Positions 50,846 to 59,016 of a stretch of 64,000 nucleotides of DNA are shown here, in pieces; within the stretch, counting starts at the first letter, position 1; every line of letters begins with the position of its first letter. The position numbers and the translations under genes are program-made. The notes under the pieces were generated by a model. It searched no databases. It was not told where the DNA came from and worked only from the letters and a program-made list of their open reading frames with translations. The stretch is taken from contig NZ_CP029425.2 of assembly GCF_002278135.3 (NCBI RefSeq), forward strand, positions 6,796,001-6,860,000, given 5' to 3'. The stretch comes from Bradyrhizobium ottawaense (lineage in GTDB: Bacteria > Pseudomonadota > Alphaproteobacteria > Rhizobiales > Xanthobacteraceae).

Positions 50846-52132
50846 TCACATGCCGAGCCGGTCCCGTATGCGGCCCGTAATCACCGCGGTCGTCACACCC
50901 ACCGGCCAGAACGCGTGCATCGGGATCGGCTTGATGCCCGTGATGGGCATGTCGATCTCGGCCTCGGCGCCGCCGATCAGCCGGCGCGCGAGTTGCGCCC
51001 CCATCGCGGTCGCGAGCGCGACGCCGCGGCCGTTGCAGCCGAGCGAGATCAGGATGCCTTCGGCCGGCTCATGCACATGGGGATAGTGATCCCCGGTGAT
51101 GGCGAGACGGCTATTCCAGCCGTGAGTCCAGGCAACGCCTTTCAATTGCGGCCACAGCCGCTCGGCATAGCGCATGAGATAGGCGACGTCGTGCGGCGAC
51201 TTGATCCAGCGCATCGGGCCGCGGCCGCCCATTAGCAGGCGATTGTGCTGGTCGATGCGGTAGTAGACGGTGATGTGGCCGCTCTCGTACAACACGGACC
51301 GCGTCGGCATGATCGAGCTGGCCACCGCATCGGAGAGCGGCGCCGTGGCCGCGATCGACGAGAACACCGGCACGATGGTGCGGCGGAGCGCGGGCCAGAG
51401 ATCTCCGGTAAAACCGTTGGTGGCGAGCAGGACCTTGTCGGCATGAACCACCGCCCGCGGCGTCTCGATGCGCCAGCTTCTGCCATCGCGGCGCAGTGAC
51501 AGCGCCGGCGTCTCGCCATGCACCTTCGCGCCGGCCGAGATCGCGGCGCGTGCGAGACCACGGGCGTAGCTGAGGGGATGCAGATCGCCGCCGCGCGCAT
51601 CCAGCATGGCGCCGATGTAGCGGTCGGTGCCGGTCATCTCGCGCAGCTGCCCGCGGTTCAGATATGTCACCGGCATGCCGCGGCGGATGCATTGCTGCGC
51701 CGTCGTCTCGATCGCCGCGGCGCTGGTCGCGTTATATGCCGCACGCAGCGTGCCGTTCTGCCGCGCCTCGCAGGGGATCTGGTAACGGCGGATCAGGTCA
51801 TGGGTGAAGTTGGTGGTGCCGTAGGAGAACGCGATCATGCGGCGGCCGAGGTCAGCGCCGAAATCAGCCTCGATCTGATCAGGATCGTGCTTCAGACCGG
51901 GATTGGTGTGGCCGCCATTGTTTCCGGACGCGCCCCAGCCCGGCTCCTGCGCCTCCAGCACCAGCGCCTCGACACCCTGCTCCGCCAGATGCAACGCGGT
52001 GGACAGGCCGGTGTAACCACCGCCAATGATCGCGACCGAAACATTCTTGCCCGTATCGAGCGGCGGCGTGGCAACCGGCGCGACGGCGGTGTCGGCATAG
52101 AGCGAGGGCGGCAGAGGCAGGCGCGCAGGCAT
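50846..52132 (-). CDS. FAD-dependent oxidoreductase (DAO family, gamma-glutamylputrescine oxidase-like)
   Basis: This 428-residue flavoenzyme has the dinucleotide-binding VAIIGGGYTGLSTALHLAEQG near residue 32 (Rossmann motif), WGASGNNGGHTNPG and the C-terminal ISLGCNGRGVALATAMG, all typical of PuuB/OrdL oxidases that deaminate amines or N-substituted amino acids. The gene lies 12 bases after the ABC ATPase stop and is the last gene of that operon, so its substrate is probably what the transporter imports. No signal peptide is present. The PuuB-like label is from overall resemblance; the exact amine is unknown. Confidence 0.87.
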   Translation of the reverse strand: MPARLPLPPSLYADTAVAPVATPPLDTGKNVSVAIIGGGYTGLSTALHLAEQGVEALVLEAQEPGWGASGNNGGHTNPGLKHDPDQIEADFGADLGRRMIAFSYGTTNFTHDLIRRYQIPCEARQNGTLRAAYNATSAAAIETTAQQCIRRGMPVTYLNRGQLREMTGTDRYIGAMLDARGGDLHPLSYARGLARAAISAGAKVHGETPALSLRRDGRSWRIETPRAVVHADKVLLATNGFTGDLWPALRRTIVPVFSSIAATAPLSDAVASSIMPTRSVLYESGHITVYYRIDQHNRLLMGGRGPMRWIKSPHDVAYLMRYAERLWPQLKGVAWTHGWNSRLAITGDHYPHVHEPAEGILISLGCNGRGVALATAMGAQLARRLIGGAEAEIDMPITGIKPIPMHAFWPVGVTTAVITGRIRDRLGM

Positions 52133-52144
52133 GGCGAAGTCCGG

Positions 52145-52876
52145 TCAGAGCGGATGCAGCACACGCCGCAAGAAATCCTGCGTGCGCGGATGCTGGGGTT
52201 GGTTGAGCAGCGCCTTGGCCGGCCCCTGCTCGACGATGACACCGCCGTCAATGAACAGCACGCGGTCGGCAACGTCGCGGGCAAAGCCCATCTCGTGGGT
52301 GACGACCACCATGGTCATGCCGTCGTCGGCGAGCTTGCGCATCACGCCGAGGACATCGCCGACCAGTTCAGGATCGAGTGCCGAGGTCGGCTCGTCGAAC
52401 AGGATCGCCTTGGGCTGCATGGCGAGGGCCCGCGCGATCGCGACGCGCTGCTGCTGGCCGCCGGAGAGTTGCGGCGGATGCGCATCGGCCTTCTCGGCAA
52501 GCCCGACCTGGGCGAGCAGCGCGCGGCCGCGATCGAGCGCCTGCGCGCGCGATTCCTTCTTCACATAGAGCGGTCCTTCGATGACGTTCTCAAGCGCGGT
52601 GCGATGCGGAAACAAATTGAAGCGCTGGAACACCATCGAGACCTGGGTGCGGATGTTCACGATCGACGGCGCGTCGCGGTCGACCTTGAGCCCCTCGACG
52701 CTGATCTCCCCGCGGTCGTAGCTTTCGAGCCCGTTGATACAGCGCAGGATGGTGGACTTGCCGGACCCGGAGGGACCGACGATGCAGACCACCTCGCCCT
52801 TCTGCACCGAGGCCGTGATGCCCTTGAGCACCTCGTTCTCGCCAAAGCTCTTGTGGACGTCGCTCAGTTCGATCAT
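52145..52876 (-). CDS. Amino acid ABC transporter ATP-binding protein
   Basis: This 243-residue ATPase of the polar amino acid uptake family (GlnQ/HisP) has Walker [11 protein letters not shown]-loop [10 protein letters not shown], signature LSGGQQQR, Walker [13 protein letters not shown] and H-loop VTHEMGFA, all intact. The ATG at 52876 overlaps the permease stop by four bases. It powers the single permease encoded next to it, probably as a homodimer on a permease homodimer. Confidence 0.95.
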   Translation of the reverse strand: MIELSDVHKSFGENEVLKGITASVQKGEVVCIVGPSGSGKSTILRCINGLESYDRGEISVEGLKVDRDAPSIVNIRTQVSMVFQRFNLFPHRTALENVIEGPLYVKKESRAQALDRGRALLAQVGLAEKADAHPPQLSGGQQQRVAIARALAMQPKAILFDEPTSALDPELVGDVLGVMRKLADDGMTMVVVTHEMGFARDVADRVLFIDGGVIVEQGPAKALLNQPQHPRTQDFLRRVLHPL

Positions 52877-53526
52877 CGCTTGCCGGCCCGCTTCTCGAAG
52901 TGACGGACCAGCAGGATCAGCGGGATGCTCATGGTGAGATACATCAACGCAACAAGCGTGAACACGCTGGTGTTCTTGAAGGTCGAGGACGCGATCAGCT
53001 TGCCCTGCAGTGCGAGCTCGGCGACCGTGATGGTCGAAGCCTGCGAGGAATCCTTCAGCATCATGATCATGACGTTGCCGTAAGGCGGCAGCACGATGCG
53101 CACGGCTTGCGGCAGAATCACGCGGCGCATCGTCAGCCACCAGCCCATGCCGATCGACTGTGCCGCCTCGATCTGCCCCTTGTCGATCGCCTCGATACCG
53201 GCGCGGAAGTTTTCCGCCTGATAGGCCGAATAGGCGATGCCGAGCCCGAGGATCGCAGCCTGCAAGGCGGACAGCGTGACGCCGAGATCGGGCATCACGA
53301 AGTAGAGGTAGAACAACAGCACGATGATCGGGATGCCGCGGATCACGTTGATCAGGCTGGCGCTGATCATCGACAGCGCCTTGATGCCGGAGACCCGCAT
53401 CATCGCCCAGATCAGGCCGAGCACCGTCGAGAGCAGCAGCGAGCCGATGGTGACGACGATCGTCAACACGACGCCGTTCATCAGGATCGGGAAGAACTCG
53501 ACGACGTCGTGCCAGAAGCCTTTCAT
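52873..53526 (-). CDS. Amino acid ABC transporter permease (HisM/GlnP type)
   Basis: This 217-residue inner-membrane protein has about five membrane segments and the EAA loop ([29 protein letters not shown], read in parts) that contacts the ATPase. Length and topology match single-permease polar amino acid importers. The ATG at 53526 lies 22 bases after the binding-protein stop, and its stop overlaps the ATPase start, so binding protein, permease and ATPase form one transcript. Confidence 0.94.
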   Translation of the reverse strand: MKGFWHDVVEFFPILMNGVVLTIVVTIGSLLLSTVLGLIWAMMRVSGIKALSMISASLINVIRGIPIIVLLFYLYFVMPDLGVTLSALQAAILGLGIAYSAYQAENFRAGIEAIDKGQIEAAQSIGMGWWLTMRRVILPQAVRIVLPPYGNVMIMMLKDSSQASTITVAELALQGKLIASSTFKNTSVFTLVALMYLTMSIPLILLVRHFEKRAGKR

Positions 53527-53548
53527 CGGGCAGCCTAGTCTCTATCGA

Positions 53549-54307
53549 TCAGCCCTGAGCCTTGAGGCCCCATTTGTCGAGGATCTTGTCGATGGTGCCA
53601 TTGGCCTTCAGCTTCGCGAGCGAAGCGTTGATCTTGCCGAGCAGCGCCGTCTCGCCCTTGCGTACGCCGATGCCGACCGAGCCGACGGTGACGGGCTTGT
53701 AGCCGTCAACGAGGCGCACTTCGGGGAAGCCGCCCTGCTTCAGGTTGTAAGCGAGGATCGGATAATCGGCGTAGCCGGCCTTGAGGCGGCCGGTGTTCAC
53801 GTCGCGCAGGATGTCCGGAATGGTGTCGTAGGCCTTCACGTCGGCGAACAGGCCGGACTTCTTCAGCGCGTCGACGAAGGCGGTGCCGACCTGGGCGCCG
53901 ACCGTCTCGCCCTTCAGATCCTCCTGCGTGGCATAGGCCTTGGTGTCGCTCTTCGGCACGACGAGGCCTTCGCCATAGGTGTAGATCGGATCGGAGAAGT
54001 CGACGACCTCCTTGCGCGGCGCGGTGATGAACATCGCGGCGGCGATGATGTCGATCTTGCTCGAGGTCAGCGACGGGATCAGTGCCGAAAACTGCATCGG
54101 CTCGATCTGCACGTTGAAGCCGGCATCCTTGCCCACTTCGGTGACGAGATCGACCATGATGCCCTGGATGGTGTTGGTCTTGGTGTCGAGGAAGGTGAAG
54201 GGAATGCCTGTCGGGGTCGAGCCGACCTTCAGCACCTGCTGCGCCGAAGCGGGCGTTACGGCTGCCAGTGCGAGCGCCGCGACCGCGGCCAGACCAAAAC
54301 GCTTCAT
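53549..54307 (-). CDS. Amino acid ABC transporter substrate-binding protein
   Basis: This 252-residue periplasmic receptor (SBP_bac_3) has a signal peptide at residues 1-22 (ending PASAQ). The mature protein reads VLKVGSTPTGIPFTFLDTKT, GIMVDLVTEVGKDAGFNV, DIIAAAMFITAPRKEVVDFS and LKGETVGAQVGTAFV, the family pattern for polar amino acids or opines. It is the first gene of the leftward operon, with an AGGAGG-like site before the ATG at 54307. Its promoter shares a 148-bp divergent region with the XRE-cupin regulator and two inverted repeats. Confidence 0.94.
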   Translation of the reverse strand: MKRFGLAAVAALALAAVTPASAQQVLKVGSTPTGIPFTFLDTKTNTIQGIMVDLVTEVGKDAGFNVQIEPMQFSALIPSLTSSKIDIIAAAMFITAPRKEVVDFSDPIYTYGEGLVVPKSDTKAYATQEDLKGETVGAQVGTAFVDALKKSGLFADVKAYDTIPDILRDVNTGRLKAGYADYPILAYNLKQGGFPEVRLVDGYKPVTVGSVGIGVRKGETALLGKINASLAKLKANGTIDKILDKWGLKAQG

Positions 54308-54374
54308 CGCATCCTCCTTTGGGTCTGGCCGATGGCGGCGCTCGCGGGTGTTGCGAGTCGAGCCGTTTCGGCCT

Positions 54375-54441
54375 ATTTTCACCAATATGAAAATTTGGTC
54401 ACACTTTCGCTGATGATGCAAGTGGTTTTCATGCACATGAA
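54375..54441. promoter_or_regulatory. Two inverted repeats, candidate operators of the XRE-cupin regulator
   Basis: ATTTTCA (54375-54381) and TGAAAAT (54388-54394) form a 7-bp dyad with a 6-base spacer. TTCATG (54428-54433) and CATGAA (54436-54441) form a second dyad with a 2-base spacer. Both have a TTCA...TGAA core and lie between the divergent binding-protein and regulator genes, in an AT-rich stretch that should hold both promoters. Confidence 0.65.
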
Positions 54442-54455
54442 GGAAGCGGTTTGAC

Positions 54456-55118
54456 GTGAGCGGTGGCAAACGAATGCGCAAACCGGCGGCAACCAAGCCG
54501 GCGAAGCGGGTGAAGCCCAAAGCCGTCACCAAGCCGGCGGAGCCTGCGATGGACGTCGCGGTCGGCCGCCGCATCCGGGATCTCAGGCGCGTCAGGCAAT
54601 TCTCGCTGGAAACGGTCGCGGCGCGCACCTCACTGTCGATCGGCTTTCTCAGCCAGATCGAGCGCGGCCTGTCGTCACCATCGCTGCGCGTGCTGGCGAC
54701 GCTCGCCGACGTGCTCGGCGTCGGCATCGCCGCACTGTTCGGCGCAAGCCCGAGCGCCGACGGCACCTCCGATCAGGTGGTGACGCGTGGGCTGCAGCGG
54801 CCCGAGCTGAAGCTCTGGCGCACCGGCGTCTCCAAGCAATTGCTGAGCCCGGCCAGCGCTGACAACAAGCTCAATCTGTTCCTGGTGCATCTGGAGCCCG
54901 GCGGCTCCACCGGCGACGAGCTCTACACCCATGACGGCGAAGAGGCCGGCCTCGTGCTCGAGGGCGAGATGATGCTGACAGTGGACAGCGAGACATGGTC
55001 GCTGAAGACCGGCGACAGCTTTCGCTTTGCCAGCCGAAGGCCGCACCGGTTTTCAAATCCGGCCGAGGATGCGAAGGCTGTGGTGCTGTGGGTGAACTGC
55101 GTGACGGGTGCGGGCTGA
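54456..55118 (+). CDS. XRE family transcriptional regulator with C-terminal cupin
   Basis: This 220-residue regulator has a basic Lys/Pro/Ala N-terminus (residues 1-30), an XRE helix-turn-helix (about 33-88: GRRIRDLRRVRQFSLETVAA, SIGFLSQIERGLSSPSLRVL) and a cupin sensor domain (about 130-215, YTHDGEEAGLVLEGEMMLTV). Proteins of this build (PuuR, SutR) sense small metabolites. The GTG at 54456 follows AAGGAAG. It is divergent from the amino acid importer operon and likely controls it through the inverted repeats between them. Confidence 0.92.
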   Translation: MSGGKRMRKPAATKPAKRVKPKAVTKPAEPAMDVAVGRRIRDLRRVRQFSLETVAARTSLSIGFLSQIERGLSSPSLRVLATLADVLGVGIAALFGASPSADGTSDQVVTRGLQRPELKLWRTGVSKQLLSPASADNKLNLFLVHLEPGGSTGDELYTHDGEEAGLVLEGEMMLTVDSETWSLKTGDSFRFASRRPHRFSNPAEDAKAVVLWVNCVTGAG

Positions 55119-55274
55119 CTGCTCTCCCTCTCCCCGTTCTTACGGGAGAGGGTCGGGGTGAGGGGCCGCTTCCGCAAAGACGGTAGCAGCGGGACTCGCG
55201 GAGACTCCCCCTCACCCGAAATTTGCTCTCGCAAATTCCGGCCTCTCCCCGCACGCGGGGGAGAGGCGAAGAAA
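55119..55274. repeat. Intergenic repeat cluster with CTCTCCC/GGGAGAG arms
   Basis: The interval contains CTCTCCCCGTTCTTACGGGAGAG near its left end and CTCTCCCCGCACGCGGGGGAGAG near its right, each a perfect or near-perfect hairpin, and GCTCTCGCAAATT between them. Paired elements like this are among the commonest intergenic repeats of Bradyrhizobium and relatives. It separates convergent genes and may end both transcripts. Confidence 0.75.
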
Positions 55275-56540
55275 TCACCCGAACCGGTGATTGTACCGGT
55301 CCACCGTCAGCGCACTGACGTCGATGTCCGGCTTCTTGCCTGACAGCATGTCCGCAAGCACGCGCCCGGAGCCGCAGGACATGGTCCAGCCGAGCGTGCC
55401 GTGGCCGGTGTTGAGGTGGAGATTGGCGTATTGCGTCGGGCCGATCACCGGCGGGCCGTCCGGCGTCATCGGACGCAGGCCGCTCCAGAACGTCGCCTTG
55501 GCGAGATCGCCGCCGCGCGGGAACAGATCGGTCAGCGAATGATCGAGCGTAGCGCGGCGCGCATCGTAGAGCTTGTCCGAATAGCCCGAGATTTCGGCGG
55601 TGCCGCCGACGCGGATTCGATTGCCGAGCCGCGTGATCGCGACCTTGTAGCTCTCGTCCATCACGGTCGATTCCGGCGCGCCTGCGGCCTCCTTGATCGG
55701 CACCGTGATCGAATAGCCCTTCACCGGATAGACCGGCAGCGAAATGCCGAGCGGCGCGGCGAGCCGCGACGACCAGCTTCCGAGCGCGAGGACGTAAGCG
55801 TCGGCCTGCAATGTGCCGGCACTGGTCACAACACCGCTGACGCGCGCGCCGTCGGTGATGATGCGGTCGATGCCGGTGTTGAACATGAAACGCACGCCGA
55901 GCGCCTCGGCATGCTTGGCCAGCGCCTGCGTGAACATGTGGCAGTCGCCGGTCTCGTCCTGCGGCAGGCGAAGCCCGCCGACGAACTTTTCCTTCACGCC
56001 TGCGAGCGCCGGCTCGACCGCGATGCAGCCCTCGCGGCTCAGTACCTCGAACGGCACGCCGTATTGCTTGAGCACGGCGATGTCCTCAGCGGTGCCGTCG
56101 AGCTGGGCCTGGTAACGGAACAGCTGCAGCGTGCCTTGCGAGCGCTCATCATACTGGATGCCGATGTCGCGGCGCAGATCGCGCAGGGAATCGCGGCTGT
56201 ACTCCGCGATCGGGATCATCCGGCTCTTGTTGACCGCGTAACGTGCGCTGGTGCAATTGCGCAGCATCTTGAGCAGCCAGACCCACATCACCGGATCGAG
56301 CTTCGGCCGGATCACGAGCGGGCCGTGCTTCATCAGCAGCCACTTGACCGCCTTTACCGGCACGCCGGGGCCCGCCCAGGGCGAGGAATAGCCGGGCGAC
56401 ACTTCGCCGGCGTTGGCGAAAGAGGTCTCCAGCGCCGGCTCAGGCTGACGGTCGACGACCGTGACCTCGTGGCCGGCACGCGCAAGGTAGTAGGCAGAGG
56501 TGACACCGATGACACCGCTGCCGAGGATCAGAACTTTCAC
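55275..56540 (-). CDS. dadA: D-amino acid dehydrogenase, small subunit type
   Basis: This 421-residue FAD enzyme deaminates D-amino acids to 2-oxo acids and passes electrons to the quinone pool. It begins [22 protein letters not shown] (Rossmann motif, read in parts) and has [36 protein letters not shown] and [17 protein letters not shown], which are diagnostic for DadA; the length is typical. The start codon is GTG at 56540. It lies between two XRE-cupin regulated transcripts and is the clearest catabolic enzyme of the amine/amino-acid island. No alanine racemase gene is adjacent. Confidence 0.93.
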   Translation of the reverse strand: MKVLILGSGVIGVTSAYYLARAGHEVTVVDRQPEPALETSFANAGEVSPGYSSPWAGPGVPVKAVKWLLMKHGPLVIRPKLDPVMWVWLLKMLRNCTSARYAVNKSRMIPIAEYSRDSLRDLRRDIGIQYDERSQGTLQLFRYQAQLDGTAEDIAVLKQYGVPFEVLSREGCIAVEPALAGVKEKFVGGLRLPQDETGDCHMFTQALAKHAEALGVRFMFNTGIDRIITDGARVSGVVTSAGTLQADAYVLALGSWSSRLAAPLGISLPVYPVKGYSITVPIKEAAGAPESTVMDESYKVAITRLGNRIRVGGTAEISGYSDKLYDARRATLDHSLTDLFPRGGDLAKATFWSGLRPMTPDGPPVIGPTQYANLHLNTGHGTLGWTMSCGSGRVLADMLSGKKPDIDVSALTVDRYNHRFG

Positions 56541-56610
56541 GCTTGGTCAAACTCCCGCGGCATCACGCTCGCCGCTGCAAGGAAACAACTCGCAACGGCG
56601 AGAGCAATTA

Positions 56611-57939
56611 TCAGGCCACCCGCTTGATGGCGTCACCAAGGATCGACACGATATCGTCGATATGGCTCTTCTCGACGATGAGCGGGGGCGACAGCGCAAA
56701 GGAGTCGCCGCTCATGCGGAAGTACAGCCCGCGATTGAAGCAGTCGACCATGACGTCGTAGCCACGCGCACCGACCGCGCCGTCGCGCGGCGACAGCTCT
56801 ACCGCGCCCATCAAGCCGCAGTTGCGGATGTCGATGACGTTGGGCAGGCCTTTCAGCGAATGCAGCGCGTCGCGCCAGTATTCGGCGATCGACGCACCGC
56901 GCGTGAGCAGGCCCTCGTCCTTGTAGATGTCGAGCGTCGCGATTCCGGCGGCACAGGCGGTCGGATGCGCCGAATAGGTGTAGCCGTGGAACAGCTCCAT
57001 GACGTTTTCCGGGCCGATCATCATGGCGTCATGCACCTTGCGATGCGCGAACACCGCGCCGCAGGGAATGGTGCCGTTGGTGATGCCCTTGGCGGTCGTC
57101 ATCATATCAGGCGTGACGCCGAAGAAGTTGGCGGCGAACGGCGTGCCGAGACGGCCGAAGCCGGTGATGACCTCGTCGAAGATCAGGAGGATGCCGTGCT
57201 TGTCGCAGATCTCGCGCAGGCGCTGCAGGTAGCCCTTCGGCGGCGGCAGCACCGCGGTCGAGCCCGGCACCGGCTCGACGATGACGGCGGCGATCGTCTC
57301 GGCGCCGTGCAGAGCCACCAGCCGCTCGAGATCGTCGGCGAGCTCGGCGCCATGCTCCGGCTGGTCCTTGGCGAAGGCGTTGCGGGTGAGATCGTGGGTA
57401 TGGCGGATGTGGTCGACGCCCGGCAGCAGCGTCGCGAAGGCGCGGCGGTTGGCGACCATGCCGCCGACCGAGGTGCCGCCGAAGCCGACACCGTGATAGC
57501 CGCGCTCACGGCCGATCAGGCGGGTGCGGCTCGCCTGGCCGTTGGCGCGGTGATAGGCGAGCGCGATCTTCAGCGCGGTGTCGACCGATTCGGAGCCGGA
57601 ATTGGTGAAGAAGATGCGGTCGAGGCCCTTCGGCGCGATCTCGGCGAGCCGCTCGGCGAAGTCGAACGCCAGCGGATGGCCCATCTGGAACGACGGCGCG
57701 AAGTCCAGCGTCATCAGCTGGCGCTCGACTGCGGCGGCGATCTGCTTGCGGCCGTGGCCGGCATTGACGCACCAGAGACCGGCGGAGCCGTCGATCACCT
57801 TGCGGCCGTCCACGGTGGTGTAATGCATGCCCTCGGCCGAGGAGAACAGGCGCGGCGCCTTCTTGAACTGCCGATTGGCCGTGAACGGCATCCAGAACGA
57901 GTCGGTCTTGATAGTGTTCGGAATCTGATGAAGGGTCAC
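56611..57939 (-). CDS. Class III aminotransferase (omega-amino acid:pyruvate type)
   Basis: This 442-residue PLP enzyme transfers an amino group from an omega-amino acid or amine to pyruvate or a similar acceptor. Family features are FTNSGSESVDTALKIALAYHR, ERGYHGVGFGGTSVGG, LIFDEVITGFGRLG and the PLP lysine in TTAKGITNGTIPCG. It most resembles beta-alanine:pyruvate aminotransferases. The GTG at 57939 is chosen for its AAGGAG site and because the far longer open frame upstream is antisense to the regulator gene. It is divergent from the XRE-cupin gene at 58087. Confidence 0.92.
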   Translation of the reverse strand: MTLHQIPNTIKTDSFWMPFTANRQFKKAPRLFSSAEGMHYTTVDGRKVIDGSAGLWCVNAGHGRKQIAAAVERQLMTLDFAPSFQMGHPLAFDFAERLAEIAPKGLDRIFFTNSGSESVDTALKIALAYHRANGQASRTRLIGRERGYHGVGFGGTSVGGMVANRRAFATLLPGVDHIRHTHDLTRNAFAKDQPEHGAELADDLERLVALHGAETIAAVIVEPVPGSTAVLPPPKGYLQRLREICDKHGILLIFDEVITGFGRLGTPFAANFFGVTPDMMTTAKGITNGTIPCGAVFAHRKVHDAMMIGPENVMELFHGYTYSAHPTACAAGIATLDIYKDEGLLTRGASIAEYWRDALHSLKGLPNVIDIRNCGLMGAVELSPRDGAVGARGYDVMVDCFNRGLYFRMSGDSFALSPPLIVEKSHIDDIVSILGDAIKRVA

Positions 57940-58086
57940 GGCCGCGCTCCTTTGCTGACCCTCTAGCAGAGCCACGGCTTGGAATGCGCAACAAGTCCTT
58001 TTCTGGTGACCTGCAAGCCATTGATTTAACTGGGGCCGCCGGTCCATATTTGCGCGATCCGCAACACCTGCAACAGGACCTGGGCC

Positions 58087-58635
58087 ATGAGCGTCGACAT
58101 CGGTGGACGGCTGCGATTCATCCGGGCGCGCCACAAGCTGTCGCAGCGCGAGCTGGCCAAGCGTGCCGGGGTCACCAATTCGACGATTTCGCTGATCGAA
58201 TCCAACCAGATGAACCCCTCGGTCGGCGCGCTCAAGCGCATCCTCGACGGCATCCCGATGGGGCTCGCCGAGTTTTTCGCGCTGGAGCCGGAGTCCAGGC
58301 GCAAGATCTTCTACCGCGCCGAGGAGCTGACCGAAGTCGGCAAGAAGCCGATTTCGTATCAGCAAGTAGGCGACAATCTGTTCGGTCGCAGCCTGCAGAT
58401 CCTGAAAGAACGCTACGAGCCCGGCAGCGACACCGGACGCGTCCATCTCGTCCACGACGGCGAGGAAGGCGGCATCGTGATCTCGGGCAAGCTCGAGGTC
58501 ACCGTCGAGGACGAGCGGCGCATCCTCAACCCGGGCGATGCCTATTATTTCGAGAGCCGCCGCCCGCATCGGTTCCGCTGCGTCGGCGGCAAGCCGTGCG
58601 AGGTGATCTCGGCCTGCACGCCGCCGACGTTCTGA
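58087..58635 (+). CDS. XRE family transcriptional regulator with cupin domain (PuuR-like)
   Basis: This 182-residue regulator has an XRE helix-turn-helix in residues 5-62 (GGRLRFIRARHKLSQRELAK, TNSTISLIESNQMNPSVGAL) and a C-terminal cupin (HLVHDGEEGGIVISGKLEVTV, YYFESRRPHRFRC). This is the layout of PuuR, the putrescine repressor. The ATG at 58087 lies 147 bp from the divergent aminotransferase start, which it probably represses until an amine or amino acid is present. It is a second member of the type seen at 54456. Confidence 0.93.
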   Translation: MSVDIGGRLRFIRARHKLSQRELAKRAGVTNSTISLIESNQMNPSVGALKRILDGIPMGLAEFFALEPESRRKIFYRAEELTEVGKKPISYQQVGDNLFGRSLQILKERYEPGSDTGRVHLVHDGEEGGIVISGKLEVTVEDERRILNPGDAYYFESRRPHRFRCVGGKPCEVISACTPPTF

Positions 58636-58772
58636 GGCGCGGCCAGCCGATCCGCAAATAGCAGGGAACACCGGTATCTTACGGTGCTTGAGCTATCTCA
58701 ATTTCCACGCGCCAGACCGCTATATATTACGAACCGTAGCCGAGCAGCCTGGCTTAGAGGTGCTGAGGTTAT

Positions 58773-58800
58773 GGCCCCGGACTCCTAGGTCTCCGGGGCC
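58773..58800 (+). other. Hairpin with CCTAGG loop (copy 2 of 2)
   Basis: GGCCCCGG (58773-58780) pairs with CCGGGGCC (58793-58800) around the loop ACTCCTAGGTCT. The core CCCGGACTCCTAGG and a following CCGCTTCG match copy 1 at 6996-7028. It ends 22 bases before the start of the 50-residue gene, so it would be in that mRNA's leader, or it could be a small RNA of its own. Confidence 0.55.
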
Positions 58801-58822
58801 GCTTCGTAACAGAGGCCCGCGC

Positions 58823-58975
58823 ATGAAGATCACTCTTGTCAATGCGGAAGCTGCGCTCGACGAAGTCCTGCGCGACACGGATAAGCTCCACTCGCGCGAG
58901 CTGCGCAAGGCCATCGCAAAACACATCGAAGCACAGAGAGAGCAGATCAAGGCTCTCCGCAGGATGATGAACTGA
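58823..58975 (+). CDS. Small helical hypothetical protein, 50 aa
   Basis: This 50-residue, mostly helical and highly charged protein starts MKITLVNAEAALDEVLRDTD and ends QIKALRRMMN. It has no signal peptide or cysteine. The ATG at 58823 is preferred over 58688 because the sequence before it is the structured leader and reads as Arg/Pro-rich. No family is recognised. The leader with the conserved CCTAGG hairpin suggests post-transcriptional control. Confidence 0.6.
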   Translation: MKITLVNAEAALDEVLRDTDKLHSRELRKAIAKHIEAQREQIKALRRMMN

Positions 58976-58992
58976 TCGCCGCGGCGGAGCGA

Positions 58993-59012
58993 GCAGGCCT
59001 CGCCCCGCCTGC
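58993..59012. terminator. Terminator-like hairpin between convergent genes
   Basis: GCAGGC (58993-58998) pairs with GCCTGC (59007-59012), and the outer GGCGG/CCGCC can extend the stem. It lies between the stop of the 50-residue gene and the stop of the convergent molybdoenzyme gene. No T-run follows. Confidence 0.45.
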
Positions 59013-59016
59013 CGCC

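Noticed and set aside
57940..58671. N-terminal extension of the aminotransferase by about 240 residues
   Set aside because: The extension is antisense to the XRE-cupin gene and the family's normal start is at the GTG with a good ribosome site.
58727..58810. Possible tRNA gene in the structured region before the 50-residue gene
   Set aside because: There is no acceptor stem pairing, T-loop GTTCRA or anticodon arm in the right places; only the single GC hairpin is convincing.
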